A DNA stretch of 64,000 nt from an uncultured Nocardioidaceae bacterium (GTDB taxonomy: Bacteria > Actinomycetota > Actinomycetes > Propionibacteriales > Nocardioidaceae). The DNA is taken from positions 1 to 64,000 of the forward strand of contig CADCUI010000076.1 of assembly GCA_902805845.1 (NCBI GenBank), in the 5' to 3' direction. The translations under genes were made by a program, and so were the position numbers. Under the pieces are notes generated by a model. That model had not been told where the DNA came from. It was given only the letters and a program-made list of their open reading frames with translations, and made no database searches. Positions 57,367 through 64,000 of the stretch are shown piece by piece; positions within the stretch are counted from its first letter, which is position 1; every line of letters begins with the position of its first letter.

Positions 57367-58476
57367 ATGGCCGTCAAGGGACCGATCCGCACGACGTTGC
57401 CCGGCGCCGCGTACCACTCGGACGAGACCTACGCGGTCGACCGTGAGCGGGTGTTCTTCCGGAACTGGCTGTACGTCGGACGGGCCGAGAGGCTGCCCCG
57501 CCCCGGGTCGTGGCTTCGCGTCGACATCGCCGGCGAGAGCGTGCTGCTCGTCCGCGGGCACGACCAGCAGATCCGGGGGTTCTACAACGTCTGCCGTCAC
57601 CGGGGCTCCCGGTTGTGCGACGACGAGCAGGGTGAGGTGCGCACCCATCTCCGTTGTCCCTACCACGCCTGGGGATACGCGCTCGACGGCTCGCTCGCGA
57701 TCACGCCGCTCATCGAACCGGACGAGATCGACCGCGAGAACACCTCGCTGTGGCCGGTCCGGGCCGAGGTGTGGGAGGGGTTCGTCTTCATCAACCTGTC
57801 CCGCCAGGAGCCGAAGCCGCTGGTCGAAGCTCTGGGCACCCAGCAGGACGGCGTGCTGGAGATGGCGCGGGTAGGACTCGGTGAGCTCCGGATCGGCCAC
57901 GTGTCCACGGTGGACGTGCAGGCCAACTGGAAGATCGTCCTGGAGAACTACAACGAGTGCCTCCACTGCCCCACTGTGCACCCCGAGCTCGTGGCCGTCG
58001 TGCCGGCCTATCGCAAGGGCAGCATCGTCGAGCTGGGGCGCGAGGACGGTGGCGTCACGCTGGCCGACGGCCGCACCGCCGTCGCGGCCGACCCACGGCT
58101 GCGGCTGCCGCTGCTTCCCGGCAACAGGGACGTGGCCGATCCGTCGGCGTACTTCGGCTCGATGGTGTATCCCTCGATGTTCCTCGACGTGGACGGATCA
58201 ACGGCGCTGGCCACGGCCATCCATCCCACCGGTCCGCGGAGCTGCCGACTCGTGACCGAGTACTTGTTCAGTCCCGACGCGTTCGACGACCCGGACTTCG
58301 ATCCCCGACCGGTCGTCGAGTTCAACGACCTCGTGACACAGCAGGACAACGAGGTGTGCGAACGCGTGCAACGTGGGGTCACCTCGCGTGCTTTCGACCA
58401 TGGAGTGTTCCCGGCGAAGGACTCGTGGGTCTACGAGCTCGACCAGCGCTATCTCCGCGACGTGGGACGTCCATGA
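57367..58476 (+). CDS. Rieske non-heme iron oxygenase, alpha subunit (betaine/N-demethylase type)
   Basis: This 369-aa protein has a Rieske [2Fe-2S] motif with Cys76, His78, Cys97 and His100 (NVCRHRGSRL, RCPYHAWGY) and a catalytic domain with ENYNECLHCPTVHPEL: His200 and His205 as mononuclear-iron ligands, with Glu197 as the likely bridge to the neighbouring Rieske centre. A later QQDNEVCERV supplies the carboxylate. This pattern resembles glycine betaine, stachydrine and carnitine oxygenases, which start degradation of quaternary amines. ATG 57367 has GGGAG 5 nt upstream. No reductase gene is in the window. It is co-transcribed with the TetR gene. Confidence 0.92.
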   Translation: MAVKGPIRTTLPGAAYHSDETYAVDRERVFFRNWLYVGRAERLPRPGSWLRVDIAGESVLLVRGHDQQIRGFYNVCRHRGSRLCDDEQGEVRTHLRCPYHAWGYALDGSLAITPLIEPDEIDRENTSLWPVRAEVWEGFVFINLSRQEPKPLVEALGTQQDGVLEMARVGLGELRIGHVSTVDVQANWKIVLENYNECLHCPTVHPELVAVVPAYRKGSIVELGREDGGVTLADGRTAVAADPRLRLPLLPGNRDVADPSAYFGSMVYPSMFLDVDGSTALATAIHPTGPRSCRLVTEYLFSPDAFDDPDFDPRPVVEFNDLVTQQDNEVCERVQRGVTSRAFDHGVFPAKDSWVYELDQRYLRDVGRP

Positions 58477-58522
58477 CGGGCGCCGTCGGGTCAGCGCGAC
58501 CGGGCTCGGAAGGATAGGGACC

Positions 58523-59176
58523 ATGCCCCGCAGACCCCCGGTCGGCGCCGACGTGCGCCGCGACCAGATGCTGACCGCCGCGGCCGAGCTGATCGCCGAG
58601 CGCGGGTTCGGCGACACCCGCATCGCCGACGTCGCCGAACGCGTCGGCGCCAGCCCGGCGCTGGTCGTCTACTACTTCGGGACCAAGGACAAGCTCTTGA
58701 CCGAGGCGCTCCGCTACTCGGAGCAGACCTTCTACTCGGCCGCCGAGAAGGTGCTGGCAACGAACCCGGGCATCGTGCCTCGGCTCGAGACCCTCGTTGC
58801 TTGGACGTGCCTGCCCGAGGAGCAGGAGCACGCACCGGGGACGTGGGGGTTGTGGTTCGACTTGTGGGCACAGGCGTTCCGCCATCCCGAGGTGAAGAAG
58901 GACAGGGTCGAGCTCGACCAGAGCTGGCGAGACATGATCGCCCGCGTCGTACGTGACGGCGTGGAAGCCGGTGAGATCGAGACCCTCGACGTCGAAGAGT
59001 TCTCGATCGCCTTCGCCGCGCTGCTGGACGGCCTGTCGATCCAGACTGCGTTGGATGATCCGGTGGTGAGCAGCGACGTGGCGTACCAGGCCGCCATGCG
59101 ATTCGCCGCATCGTCCCTCGGGTTCGCGTGGAAGTACCGGCGCAAGCGCTCACGCCGACGAGCGAAGTCCGCCTGA
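58523..59176 (+). CDS. TetR-family regulator of the amine-catabolic cluster
   Basis: This 217-aa protein has a TetR helix-turn-helix (residues 12-58; AAELIAERGFGDTRIADVAERVGASPALVVYYFGTKDKLLTEAL) and a ligand-binding domain with WTCLPEEQEHAPGTWGLWFDLWAQAFRHPEV in the middle. ATG 58523 follows an AAGGATAGGG ribosome binding site. It ends the transcription unit that starts at operator 6, so it is probably autoregulated. The six operator copies upstream of the cluster's units are the predicted targets. The effector would be the substrate or an early intermediate (inference). Confidence 0.88.
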   Translation: MPRRPPVGADVRRDQMLTAAAELIAERGFGDTRIADVAERVGASPALVVYYFGTKDKLLTEALRYSEQTFYSAAEKVLATNPGIVPRLETLVAWTCLPEEQEHAPGTWGLWFDLWAQAFRHPEVKKDRVELDQSWRDMIARVVRDGVEAGEIETLDVEEFSIAFAALLDGLSIQTALDDPVVSSDVAYQAAMRFAASSLGFAWKYRRKRSRRRAKSA

Positions 59177-59229
59177 TCTCGGGGAACTGGCCCCGGTAGG
59201 CGGTCCCGATCTGCCTGTTCGTCTGCACT

Positions 59230-59976
59230 TCATGTCGACGGCTGGGCGGCGCGGTTGTCGATGCCCCTGAGCACCAGCCACACCCCGAAGGTGAGCTCGA
59301 ACAGCCCTCCGGGGATGAGCGTGACCAGGCTGATGTGCAGGCCGAACAGCTCCGCGACCGCACCGGAGAAGTGCAGGGCGTAGCCGATCGCGCCCCACAT
59401 CGCCAGCAGCGGCGGGACCCAGCGCATGCGGTACAGGAAAAGGCAGAGGAAGAAGGCGCCGACGGCGACCGCCGCCTGACCGGCCTGGTAGGCGAAGCTG
59501 TTGACGTCCACCGCCAGTGATCCCACTGATTCGGCGACCGCTGCGGTGGTCGCTCCGGACTCCACCTGTTCGGTCAGTGGCACGAGGGACAGGAGAGCGA
59601 TGGCCCCGACCGCCATGAGGGTGACCTCGACGATCATGCCGGAAAGGTAAGCGAGGGCTGTCCGTCGACCGCGTCCTCCCAGGATCGGGAAGATGAGGAC
59701 GGCTTTGGCGATGTCGACGGCGGCGACCGTGAGCATCAGCACGGCGCCGAGGACCAGGGTGTTCTGGTGCTCCGCGACGCCTGTGATCACGTTGGCGGGG
59801 TCGATGACGGAGCTCGTCAGCGCGGCTCCGGTGCCGTAGGTGGCGAAGCCTGCGAAGAAGAGCGCGCCGATGAGCCGGCCGGTGTGTTGGTGTGTCGGGA
59901 TCGGTCCCTCCGCAGTCTTCGCCTGACGCTTGGTGGGGGTCATGGGCGTGAGCTGACCAGTGGCTGTTGCATTCAT
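59230..59976 (-). CDS. DUF4386-family membrane protein 1
   Basis: This 248-aa protein has about six hydrophobic segments and the DUF4386 pattern: GRLIGALFFAGFATYGTGAAL near residues 33-53, YLSGMIVEVTLMAVGAIALLS, and a C-terminal GGLFELTFGVWLVLRGI. DUF4386 proteins are of unknown function and often sit beside regulators or oxidoreductases. ATG 59976 is preferred to the upstream start at 60018, which gives no conserved residues. It is the last gene of a three-gene operon that also holds a second DUF4386 gene. Confidence 0.85.
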   Translation of the reverse strand: MNATATGQLTPMTPTKRQAKTAEGPIPTHQHTGRLIGALFFAGFATYGTGAALTSSVIDPANVITGVAEHQNTLVLGAVLMLTVAAVDIAKAVLIFPILGGRGRRTALAYLSGMIVEVTLMAVGAIALLSLVPLTEQVESGATTAAVAESVGSLAVDVNSFAYQAGQAAVAVGAFFLCLFLYRMRWVPPLLAMWGAIGYALHFSGAVAELFGLHISLVTLIPGGLFELTFGVWLVLRGIDNRAAQPST

Positions 59977-60014
59977 GGGACGCTGCCTTCGGTTGACGTG
60001 CACGGGTGGTGGCC

Positions 60015-61025
60015 TCACAGGGTGAGGGCGACCTTGCCGCGGATCTCTCCCTTCTCGAGGAGGCGCATGGCGTCGGCCGCGTGCTCCAGTGGGAAGCTGC
60101 GGTCGACTCTGGGCGTGATGCGACCGGACTCGATCAGGTGCGTGAGCTGCTCATAGTCAGCGGCGCGCTCGCGGGCGAGGAAGAGGACAAGCCTCTGCTT
60201 GACGAAGGGTGAGACCAGCAGCGCTCCACGCAGCTGCCTGCCCATCCCGGTGAGGGTGCCGCCGTGTTCCCCGCCCACGAACACGACCGTTCCGTGGGGA
60301 GCAAGGGCCCGCCGTAGTCGGTGGACGGGCGGGTTGCCCGCGATGTCGAGGATGAGGTCAAAGCGCCGGGTCCCATCGGCCCAGTCCTGGCGGCCGTAGT
60401 CGATGACGTGGTGGGCTCCGAGGGAGGTGACGTAGTCGAGCTTGGCGGTACTGGACACGCCGGTGACCTCTGCGCCGAAGGCGCCGGCGAGCTGGACCGC
60501 GTAGCTGCCGACCCCGCCGGACGCGCCGGTCACCAACACAGACTGACCGGCTTCGACGTTGCCTGCATCGGTGAGGGCTTGGAGCGCGGTGCCGGCCGAG
60601 ATGGGGACGATGGCGGCCTCGGCGAAGGAGAGGTTCGACGGCTTGCGTGCCAGCTTGTCCGCGCCCGTCACTGCGTACTCGGCGAACGAGCCCGGCGCGA
60701 CGCCGTACACCTCGTCGCCGGGGGCGAACCCCGCGACCGCGCCACCGACGTCGACGACGGTGCCCGCGAGGTCACGGCCGAGCACCGGGTTCTTCGGCCG
60801 CCGGACACCGAAGCCGAGCCGCATGGCGTAGGGCTTGCCGGTCATGAGGTGCTCGGTGCCGCGGTCGAGACCGGCGGCGTGCACGCGGATCAGTACCTGG
60901 TCGTCGACGACGGCAGGTCGGGCCACCTGCGCCACTCGCAGGACCTCAGAGCTGCCGTACCGGTCTTGGGTGATGGCCCGCATGGTGGTGCCGAACGCGG
61001 CGGTGAGCCCGGTTTCAGAGCTCAT
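60015..61025 (-). CDS. Zinc-independent NADP-dependent alcohol dehydrogenase/quinone reductase (MDR family)
   Basis: This 336-aa protein has the MDR pattern without catalytic zinc ligands: VLIRVHAAGLDRGTEHLMTG, VLGRDLAGTVVDVGGAVAGFAPGDEVYG and the NADP-binding VLVTGASGGVGSYAVQLAGAFGAEVTGVSS near 160-190. It ends FPLEHAADAMRLLEKGEIRGKVALTL. Relatives reduce quinones or enones. ATG 61025 overlaps the stop of the DUF4386 gene upstream (ATGA). It is flanked by two DUF4386 genes and is divergent from the two-component system at 62002. Confidence 0.9.
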   Translation of the reverse strand: MSSETGLTAAFGTTMRAITQDRYGSSEVLRVAQVARPAVVDDQVLIRVHAAGLDRGTEHLMTGKPYAMRLGFGVRRPKNPVLGRDLAGTVVDVGGAVAGFAPGDEVYGVAPGSFAEYAVTGADKLARKPSNLSFAEAAIVPISAGTALQALTDAGNVEAGQSVLVTGASGGVGSYAVQLAGAFGAEVTGVSSTAKLDYVTSLGAHHVIDYGRQDWADGTRRFDLILDIAGNPPVHRLRRALAPHGTVVFVGGEHGGTLTGMGRQLRGALLVSPFVKQRLVLFLARERAADYEQLTHLIESGRITPRVDRSFPLEHAADAMRLLEKGEIRGKVALTL

Positions 61026-61792
61026 GGCCGGCCTCCTAGCCGGACACGTCCGCCGCGCCACACGAGCCAGACGGCGAGGACGAGCTCGCCGAGGAAGGTG
61101 TAGGTGGTGATGACCACCGGGTCGGCGGAGAGGACGGAGCTGAAGGTGTCGAAGGCATACCCGGCGCCTGCGATGACGAGCAGAACGCCGATCAGGCGGG
61201 GCACGTATCCGGAGCGGTAGGCCAGGTAGCCCATCAGCGCGAGGTGGGCTCCGAACAGCAGCAGCGCCGCCATCCAGGTGTGGTCGAACGCCTCGAGCTT
61301 CACCATGGCCTGGGCTTGCAGCTGCTGCTCACCGAATGTGTCCCGGTAGCCGGGGTCGCTCAGCATGCCGGGGACGGTGGCGAGCTGGCTGATCGCGGCG
61401 AGGAAGACCACGGAGAAGGCGACCCGTAGCCAGGCGGCGAGCCGGGAGAGCCAGACGTTCACGGGTTCGAAGAACCGGAACAGGGCCCAGGCCGCGACGA
61501 CGTCGAGGACGATCACGAGGTACAGGCTCGCCACTCCCAGCCGGAACCTGGTCTCGGAGGCTGCGATGTCGTCGGCGGTCTGCGCGGCGTCACCTGGGGT
61601 GATGAGGCCTTCGACGGCAACGAGGGCGCCGACTGCGGCCAGGCCGGCCAGCAACAGCAGGGCCACGCCGGCGACGATCCCGTCGTGTCGACTCGGCAGC
61701 GAGCGCCATGGCTCGTTGTCCGCGGGGAAGGCGGGTCCGCTGCGATGTTCAGCGATCATGGCCGTTGTGAAGCTGTTCCGGTCCGAACTCAT
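61022..61792 (-). CDS. DUF4386-family membrane protein 2
   Basis: This 256-aa protein has six hydrophobic segments, among them IVAGVALLLLAGLAAVGALVAV, YLVIVLDVVAAWALFRFFEPVNVWLS, FGAHLALMGYLAYRSGYVPRLIGVLLVIAGAGYAFDTFSSVL and VLAVWLVWRGGR. The RSGYVPRLIGVLLVIAGAGY segment is the recognisable DUF4386 core. The ATG at 61792 has GAAGGGA upstream. It overlaps the alcohol dehydrogenase by ATGA and is probably the first gene of the operon divergent from the NarL-type regulator. Confidence 0.88.
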   Translation of the reverse strand: MSSDRNSFTTAMIAEHRSGPAFPADNEPWRSLPSRHDGIVAGVALLLLAGLAAVGALVAVEGLITPGDAAQTADDIAASETRFRLGVASLYLVIVLDVVAAWALFRFFEPVNVWLSRLAAWLRVAFSVVFLAAISQLATVPGMLSDPGYRDTFGEQQLQAQAMVKLEAFDHTWMAALLLFGAHLALMGYLAYRSGYVPRLIGVLLVIAGAGYAFDTFSSVLSADPVVITTYTFLGELVLAVWLVWRGGRVRLGGRP

Positions 61793-62001
61793 AGCAAATT
61801 CCCTTCACAGTGGTGTTGTGGGCACCCGCCGGCGGCGGCCGGTGGCCGGAGCCGGCTCGAGTGCAGCGCTTCGGTCGACATGCCAGTGACGCTAAGAAGC
61901 GGAAGGGCCACCCGCGATGGGGTTGTCAGTACGTCGGGGAGGGCGGGCCTCACGGTGGCTGTGGCCAACCCCCGCAGCCTCGTGGTGGTTACAGTCGGCA
62001 G

Positions 62002-62673
62002 ATGGTCCTCCGTGTGGTCCTGGCCGACGACAACTACCTGGTCCGTCAGGGGCTGTCCGCGCTGCTGACAGAGGCCGACGGCATCGACGTCGTGGCGACT
62101 GCTGAGGACCCGAGCTCCCTGATGAGGGCGGTAGGCGATCACACTCCCGACGCGGTTCTGACCGACATTCGCATGCCCCCGACGCATACCAACGAGGGCA
62201 TCGTTGCCGCGAAGCGGATCCGGGCCGAGCACGCTGACATAGGCGTCGTCGTCCTCTCGCAGTACGTCGAAGAGGATTACGCCTTCGCTTTGCTGGCGGA
62301 CGGAGCATCCGGGATGGGCTACCTGCTCAAGGAACGGGTCAGCGACTTCGAGGAGCTGGTTCACGCCCTGAGCGAGGTCGCCCGTGGTGGTTCAGTGCTC
62401 GACCCGATGGTCGTGGAGGCGTTGTTGGCTCGCCGGGGCGGCGGGGACGCCCCGTTGCTGGGGTTGACCGAGCGCGAGCGCGAGGTGTTGCACGAGATGG
62501 CAACCGGTCGGAACAACGCCGCCATCGCCAAGAAGCTCTTCATGAGCGACCGGGCAGTCGAGAAGCACATCGGCTCGCTGTTCCACAAGCTCGGCTTGGC
62601 CGAGGAGCAGCAGGTCAGCCGGCGAGTCATGGCGGTGCTCGCCTACCTGGAGGCCAGCGGCCCGCGCCGGTGA
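62002..62673 (+). CDS. NarL/LuxR-family response regulator
   Basis: This 223-aa regulator has a receiver domain with Asp9/Asp10, phospho-acceptor Asp55 in AVLTDIRMPP, and a C-terminal LuxR helix-turn-helix (LTEREREVLHEMATGRNNAAIAKKLFMSDRAVEKHI). ATG 62002 starts the conserved receiver; the frame stays open to 61810 but the extra residues look non-coding. The kinase at 62778 is its likely partner. It faces the DUF4386/oxidoreductase operon across a shared upstream region and may control it. Confidence 0.93.
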   Translation: MVLRVVLADDNYLVRQGLSALLTEADGIDVVATAEDPSSLMRAVGDHTPDAVLTDIRMPPTHTNEGIVAAKRIRAEHADIGVVVLSQYVEEDYAFALLADGASGMGYLLKERVSDFEELVHALSEVARGGSVLDPMVVEALLARRGGGDAPLLGLTEREREVLHEMATGRNNAAIAKKLFMSDRAVEKHIGSLFHKLGLAEEQQVSRRVMAVLAYLEASGPRR

Positions 62674-62777
62674 GCGACGCCTCGCTGACCGACGCCTCGG
62701 AACCACGCGGGGCACCCACCCGGTTGGTTCGGTAGACACACCCCCGTCTGGGGGCGATCCGGAGCACACTGCGGGGT

Positions 62778-64000
62778 ATGGGCAGTCACCGTGCCATCGA
62801 CTGGTTGCAGCGCGGCGGGTGGAGCCGACTCGTCGTGGGAGTGGGTCTGGCGAGCTTCGTCGTTGCCGTCTACGCGGTCGTCGTGGTCGGTGGCGGCTTG
62901 CTCATGGGCCGGACCGACTCACCGAGCCTCCTCCTGTCGATCCTCGCGACGGCGGCCGTCGCGCTGTTGTTCGCGCCGGTGCAGCGCCTGTTCGAGCGAG
63001 CCACGACTCCGCTGCGGCGGGGCCTGGCGGCGGAACCGTACGACGTGCTCAGGCAGTTCTCGGCGGCGATGAAGAACATCTATCCGACCGAGGACTTGCC
63101 TGCTCGCATGTCGATGCTCCTTGCCCAGGGGACTGGGGCGAGGTGGGTACAGGTCTGGTTGATCGTCTCTGGCCGCCCGGTCCTGGCGGCCACCTGGCCG
63201 CCGCACGTACAGGCGGACGCCACCCCGCCCGACCCAGGTACCGACGGTGACGACGCAGCGCGCAACGGCCGCCGTGAGGCGATCGTGCGGCACGGCGAGC
63301 AGGTCTTGGGCTTGCTCCGGTTGCAGGAGCGACCGGATGTGACTCTGACCTCCGTGGAGGAGCGGCTCTTCGCCGGGCTCGCCGCGCAGGCCGGCCTGGT
63401 TCTGCGGCTGGCCGGGCAACGTGGCCAGCTCGAAGAGCGATTCGAGGAGCTGGCAGCTCGAGCTGATGAGCTGAAGGCGTCGCGGGAGCGACTCATCGAG
63501 GCTCAGGACCGCGAGCGGCGGCGCCTGGAGCGTGACCTCCACGATGGCGCACAACAGCATCTGGTAGCGCTGGCGGTGAACCTCCGACTCGCCCAGACCA
63601 TCCGCAGCCGGTCACCCGAGCGCGCAGCACGCGTGCTCTCAGAACAGGCTGATGCGGTAGCCACTGCTATCGAAACCCTCGCATCGCTGTCGCGCGGGAT
63701 CTATCCAAGGCTGTTGGCTGCGGAGGGACTTGCGCCGGCGCTGCGGTTCGCGGTGGCGAACAGTGCCGTGCGGGTCACCGTGAGCTCCGACCTCCGGGGC
63801 CGGATCCCCACCTCGGCCGAGGCGGCTCTGTACTTCTGCGGCATGGAAGCAGTGCAAAACGCCGCCAAACATTCACGAGCCGACCTCGTCTCGGTCCTGT
63901 TGCTCGAGAAGCGGGACCGCTGGGAACTGATTGTCACCGACCACGGGAGGGGCTTCGACCCGAGGCTCCTGAGTGGCACCGCACGGGGCGCCGGACTCGT
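62778..64000 (+). CDS. Sensor histidine kinase, NarX/DesK type (runs off the right edge)
   Basis: About 407 residues are present and no stop is reached. Two N-terminal hydrophobic segments (residues 20-40 and 46-65) are followed by a GAF-like region (about 85-215), a coiled-coil linker and a HisKA_3 domain with RDLHDGAQQHLVAL (phospho-acceptor His255). The ATPase domain begins near residue 330 (GMEAVQNAAKHSRADLV N box, DHGRGFDP G1 box). It is encoded downstream of the NarL-type regulator and should be its kinase. ATG 62778 gives the expected N terminus; its ribosome binding site is modest. Confidence 0.88.
   Translation, partial: MGSHRAIDWLQRGGWSRLVVGVGLASFVVAVYAVVVVGGGLLMGRTDSPSLLLSILATAAVALLFAPVQRLFERATTPLRRGLAAEPYDVLRQFSAAMKNIYPTEDLPARMSMLLAQGTGARWVQVWLIVSGRPVLAATWPPHVQADATPPDPGTDGDDAARNGRREAIVRHGEQVLGLLRLQERPDVTLTSVEERLFAGLAAQAGLVLRLAGQRGQLEERFEELAARADELKASRERLIEAQDRERRRLERDLHDGAQQHLVALAVNLRLAQTIRSRSPERAARVLSEQADAVATAIETLASLSRGIYPRLLAAEGLAPALRFAVANSAVRVTVSSDLRGRIPTSAEAALYFCGMEAVQNAAKHSRADLVSVLLLEKRDRWELIVTDHGRGFDPRLLSGTARGAGL

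Noticed and set aside
59180-59195. Hairpin CGGGG-N6-CCCCG between the TetR and DUF4386 genes
   Set aside because: A 5-bp stem without a T run is expected by chance in DNA this rich in G and C.
1-64000. tRNA or rRNA genes, IS elements, integrase, att sites or CRISPR arrays
   Set aside because: No cloverleaf with CCA-like end, no transposase or integrase motif, no terminal inverted repeats and no regularly spaced repeat array were seen on either strand. A covariance-model search would be needed to exclude small RNAs.

Overview
High-GC (roughly two-thirds G+C) chromosomal DNA with GTG starts, many 4-nt ATGA/GTGA overlaps and families typical of soil Actinobacteria (ECF42 sigma with a DGPF protein, SpoIIE-type phosphatase, DUF4386, Moco oxidoreductase operon, PaaX and TetR catabolic clusters). 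A Nocardioides-like actinobacterium is my best guess, from gene content only. I see no rRNA, tRNA, IS element, phage or CRISPR array.

Left part (1-25 kb), mostly housekeeping and stress genes. A minus-strand operon (1467-5560) runs methyltransferase, cytochrome-b/molybdopterin oxidoreductase, membrane protein, OmpR-type regulator and sensor kinase, nearly every junction overlapping. Then come a stress-like group (small membrane protein, SDR, GH15 glucosidase, redoxin), a secreted beta-propeller, a ZIP transporter, a BtuF-like protein, a PAS-GAF-SpoIIE-HATPase regulator, a lipoprotein, an SDR divergent from a GlcD-type FAD oxidase, a winged-helix protein and an ECF42 sigma/DGPF pair with a recognisable ECF42 promoter. 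Decayed genes (a gamma-butyrobetaine-hydroxylase-like remnant, an internally deleted DUF3024 gene, a frameshifted hypothetical) sit in the gaps.

Middle part (25-38 kb): a PaaX-linked aromatic-acid cluster. A cyclase-family hydrolase, a divergent RidA-like protein, an FAH-family hydrolase, a cupin, a TesB thioesterase, a benzoate/2-aminobenzoate-type CoA ligase, a fused FAD monooxygenase/old-yellow-enzyme protein of the salicylyl-CoA hydroxylase/2-aminobenzoyl-CoA monooxygenase family, a 4HBT thioesterase, the PaaX regulator, an AAHS-type MFS importer and a ThDP enzyme. Two promoters (26.4 and 34.1 kb) share the same sequence block, which suggests they answer to one regulator.

Right part (39-64 kb): a stand-alone LanC-like protein with three candidate Cys zinc ligands, divergent from a fused small-molecule kinase/class-III PLP enzyme. 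From 42.7 to 59.2 kb lies a TetR-family regulon: polyamine-type ABC importer, class-III aminotransferase, ADP-forming acyl-CoA ligase, acyl-CoA dehydrogenase, dimethylglycine-dehydrogenase-like protein, GcvT-like protein, PYROXD2-like oxidoreductase, Rieske oxygenase and TetR. The same 18-bp operator (7-bp arms TGACTGA/TCAGTCA, 4-bp spacer) occurs six times, once before each inferred transcription unit. I infer import and stepwise oxidative N-demethylation of an N-methylated amine or betaine, with C1 units passed to tetrahydrofolate and the carbon skeleton going through transamination and CoA chemistry. The substrate is unknown; this is the best candidate for an undescribed system here. The window ends with a DUF4386/oxidoreductase/DUF4386 operon divergent from a NarL-type two-component pair, the kinase running off the edge.
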